6,156 nucleotides of DNA from an uncultured Alistipes sp. (GTDB lineage Bacteria; Bacteroidota; Bacteroidia; Bacteroidales; Rikenellaceae), in contig NZ_CASFQD010000007.1 in assembly GCF_949296715.1 (NCBI RefSeq), positions 1-6,156 on the forward strand. Direction: 5' to 3'. This document shows positions 5,335-6,156 of this stretch, piece by piece; within the stretch, counting starts at the first letter, position 1, and the number at the start of each line of letters is the position of its first letter. The position numbers and the translations under genes were made by a program. Under the pieces are notes generated by a model, which searched no databases, had not been told where the DNA came from, and saw only the letters and a program-made list of their open reading frames with translations.

Positions 5335-5350
5335 GAAAAACCGTCCGGAT
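5313..5350 (+). repeat. 10-bp direct repeats flanking the -7 box
   Basis: CCGTCCGGAT occurs at 5313-5322 and again at 5341-5350, a 28-base period. The copies bracket the -7 box, and each contains the palindrome TCCGGA. They could bind a regulator as a direct-repeat operator. The core CCGTCCGG also occurs twice in the receptor 3' UTR (3606-3613, 3637-3644). Confidence 0.5.
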
Positions 5351-5420
5351 CGTGTGTTGAAAATCCGCTGCAGAACCCCGGTCGGGGTTGCGGACTGGCT
5401 TTGCGGGGAAGGGCCCGGAC
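5343..5420 (+). promoter_or_regulatory. Structured 5' leader of the secreted-paralogue pair
   Basis: A closing helix GTCCGG/CCGGAC (5343-5348 with 5415-5420) can enclose a long hairpin built from TCCGC/GCGGA (5364-5368 with 5390-5394), a 5-base one-sided bulge, and AACCCC/GGGGTT (5374-5379 with 5384-5389, 4-base loop). The inner hairpin is the firmer part. No T-run follows, so a terminator-type switch is not supported. Confidence 0.4.
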
Positions 5421-5436
5421 ATAACACGCCGAAGCC

Positions 5437-6045
5437 ATGAAAAGAGCAATTATGTTGTTGTCGCTGCTGCTTGCCGCGGCGGGTTACGCCCAGCCGTCGG
5501 AGCCGGCGGTGAACTATTATGCGAAAGATGGGACCGTCCAGGCGTCGGACGGAACCGTTTATTGCATCGATGGGGCGGATTCTCCGACCATTACCATCGC
5601 CAATGCTGAAAATCGCTACTCGACGGTGGATGCGTCTCCTTCGCTTTATTACAAGGATGGTCGGAGGTTGGAGACCGTGGAAGAGTATGAATCTGTGGAC
5701 GGAGCGGTGGCGGATCAGGAGATCGTTACCCGGATATTGCGGGAGATGTTTACCGATGAGCAGATCGTCGCGCTGCGCAACCTGCGCCTGCCGTTGGCGG
5801 TTGGATGTACGGTGAATCCGGAGACTGGCGTCCAGTTGGAAGTGAAGTTCGCCATCGGGAACTATCCGGAAATGACGTCGCTGTCGCCCGATTTCTATCG
5901 GGCGTTCGAGAAACGGCTGAAAGAGGAGGTCCGGTGGAATGTCAATGATTTTGCGAAACAGTTGAAATATATGTTTGGGCTGACGATTTTTAATTTCAGG
6001 AAGCTGCCCCTGACAAGCGAACTGGAAGAGAAGCCCGCCGAATAG
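5437..6045 (+). CDS. Secreted protein of unknown function (Bacteroidales-type, first of a tandem pair)
   Basis: The product is 202 residues. Residues 1-18 form a clear signal peptide (KR, a hydrophobic core at 4-16, cleavage-like YA before Q19), so it is probably periplasmic; there is no lipobox Cys. The mature N-terminus is rich in Tyr and Asp (NYYAKDG, DGTVYCIDG). The second half has a helical EIVTRILREMFTDEQI (95-110), then VGCTVNPETGVQLEVKFAI (122-140) and a Lys/Glu-rich helix FEKRLKEEVRWNV (157-169). This layout resembles small Bacteroides/Alistipes secreted DUF families, possibly DUF5043, which I recall only loosely. Cysteines are C43 and C124. Codons are less GC-biased than in greA, mdh or the receptor, suggesting an accessory gene. 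The start at 5437 gives the signal peptide. A paralogue follows 28 bases later, probably in the same transcript. Confidence 0.8.
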   Translation: MKRAIMLLSLLLAAAGYAQPSEPAVNYYAKDGTVQASDGTVYCIDGADSPTITIANAENRYSTVDASPSLYYKDGRRLETVEEYESVDGAVADQEIVTRILREMFTDEQIVALRNLRLPLAVGCTVNPETGVQLEVKFAIGNYPEMTSLSPDFYRAFEKRLKEEVRWNVNDFAKQLKYMFGLTIFNFRKLPLTSELEEKPAE

Positions 6046-6073
6046 AAACGTTGAACCGCAACCACATACGGAC

Positions 6074-6156
6074 ATGAAAAGATTGGTTATTTTGTGCGGC
6101 CTGCTGCTTGCTGTGGCGGGTTACGGCCAGACGCCGGATCCGGTGACGAACTACTA
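6074..6156 (+). CDS. Partial secreted paralogue of the preceding gene (cut by window end)
   Basis: Only 27 full codons are present. The product starts MKRLVILCGLLLAVAGYGQ, a signal peptide matching the upstream protein (MKRAIMLLSLLLAAAGYAQ), and goes on to TPDPVTNY against PSEPAVNY. By eye about 15 of 27 positions are identical, including the GY-Q cleavage region and the NY that begins the mature motif. The 28-base gap after the preceding TAG holds no terminator or promoter, so it is very likely the second gene of the same operon and a tandem duplicate. Confidence 0.82.
   Translation, partial: MKRLVILCGLLLAVAGYGQTPDPVTNY

Noticed and set aside
5197..6075. Minus-strand 292-codon open frame opposite the secreted paralogue
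   Set aside because: It covers the divergent promoter region and is antisense to a gene with a signal peptide and a paralogue. No family features are seen.

Overview
The window reads as chromosomal DNA of a GC-rich Bacteroidales bacterium; an Alistipes-like member of the Rikenellaceae is my best guess. The grounds are: promoters of the Bacteroidetes type (TTG or TTTG, about 20 bases, then TAnnTTTG) with no clear Shine-Dalgarno sequences; a TonB-dependent receptor carrying the N-terminal carboxypeptidase-regulatory-like domain usual in this phylum; and strongly GC-biased codons in the housekeeping genes. No mobile element, CRISPR array, tRNA or rRNA is visible.

Layout. (1) 1-768: a GC-rich hairpin, then greA (166-642) with its own promoter. 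Between promoter and start codon lies a hairpin followed by a T-run that looks like an intrinsic terminator. A second terminator closes the unit at 741-768. (2) 750-3717: a promoter overlapping the greA terminator drives a compactly folded leader, a small secreted Asp- and Cys-rich protein (856-1206) and a TonB-dependent outer-membrane receptor (1292-3601). The unit ends in a nested 3' hairpin and a 16-bp bidirectional terminator. (3) 3742-5262, minus strand: gcvH (glycine cleavage H protein), then mdh (malate dehydrogenase), probably one transcript. It starts at a very good promoter that holds a perfect inverted repeat exactly between its -33 and -7 boxes. (4) 5303-6156, plus strand: a divergent promoter and structured leader in front of two tandem paralogous secreted proteins of unknown function. 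The second is cut by the window end.

How the genes relate. greA (transcript cleavage factor), mdh (malate/oxaloacetate) and gcvH (glycine oxidation) are core functions and act independently. The small secreted protein and the receptor look like a functional pair for uptake of a TonB-dependent substrate. Cys residues in both make a metal or metal complex plausible, but this is inference. The two terminal paralogues use less GC-biased codons than their neighbours and look like lineage-specific accessory proteins. The least explained parts are the RNA leaders and operators: the greA leader terminator, the 791-846 three-way-junction candidate, the gcvH operator, and the repeat-flanked promoter and folded leader of the paralogue pair.
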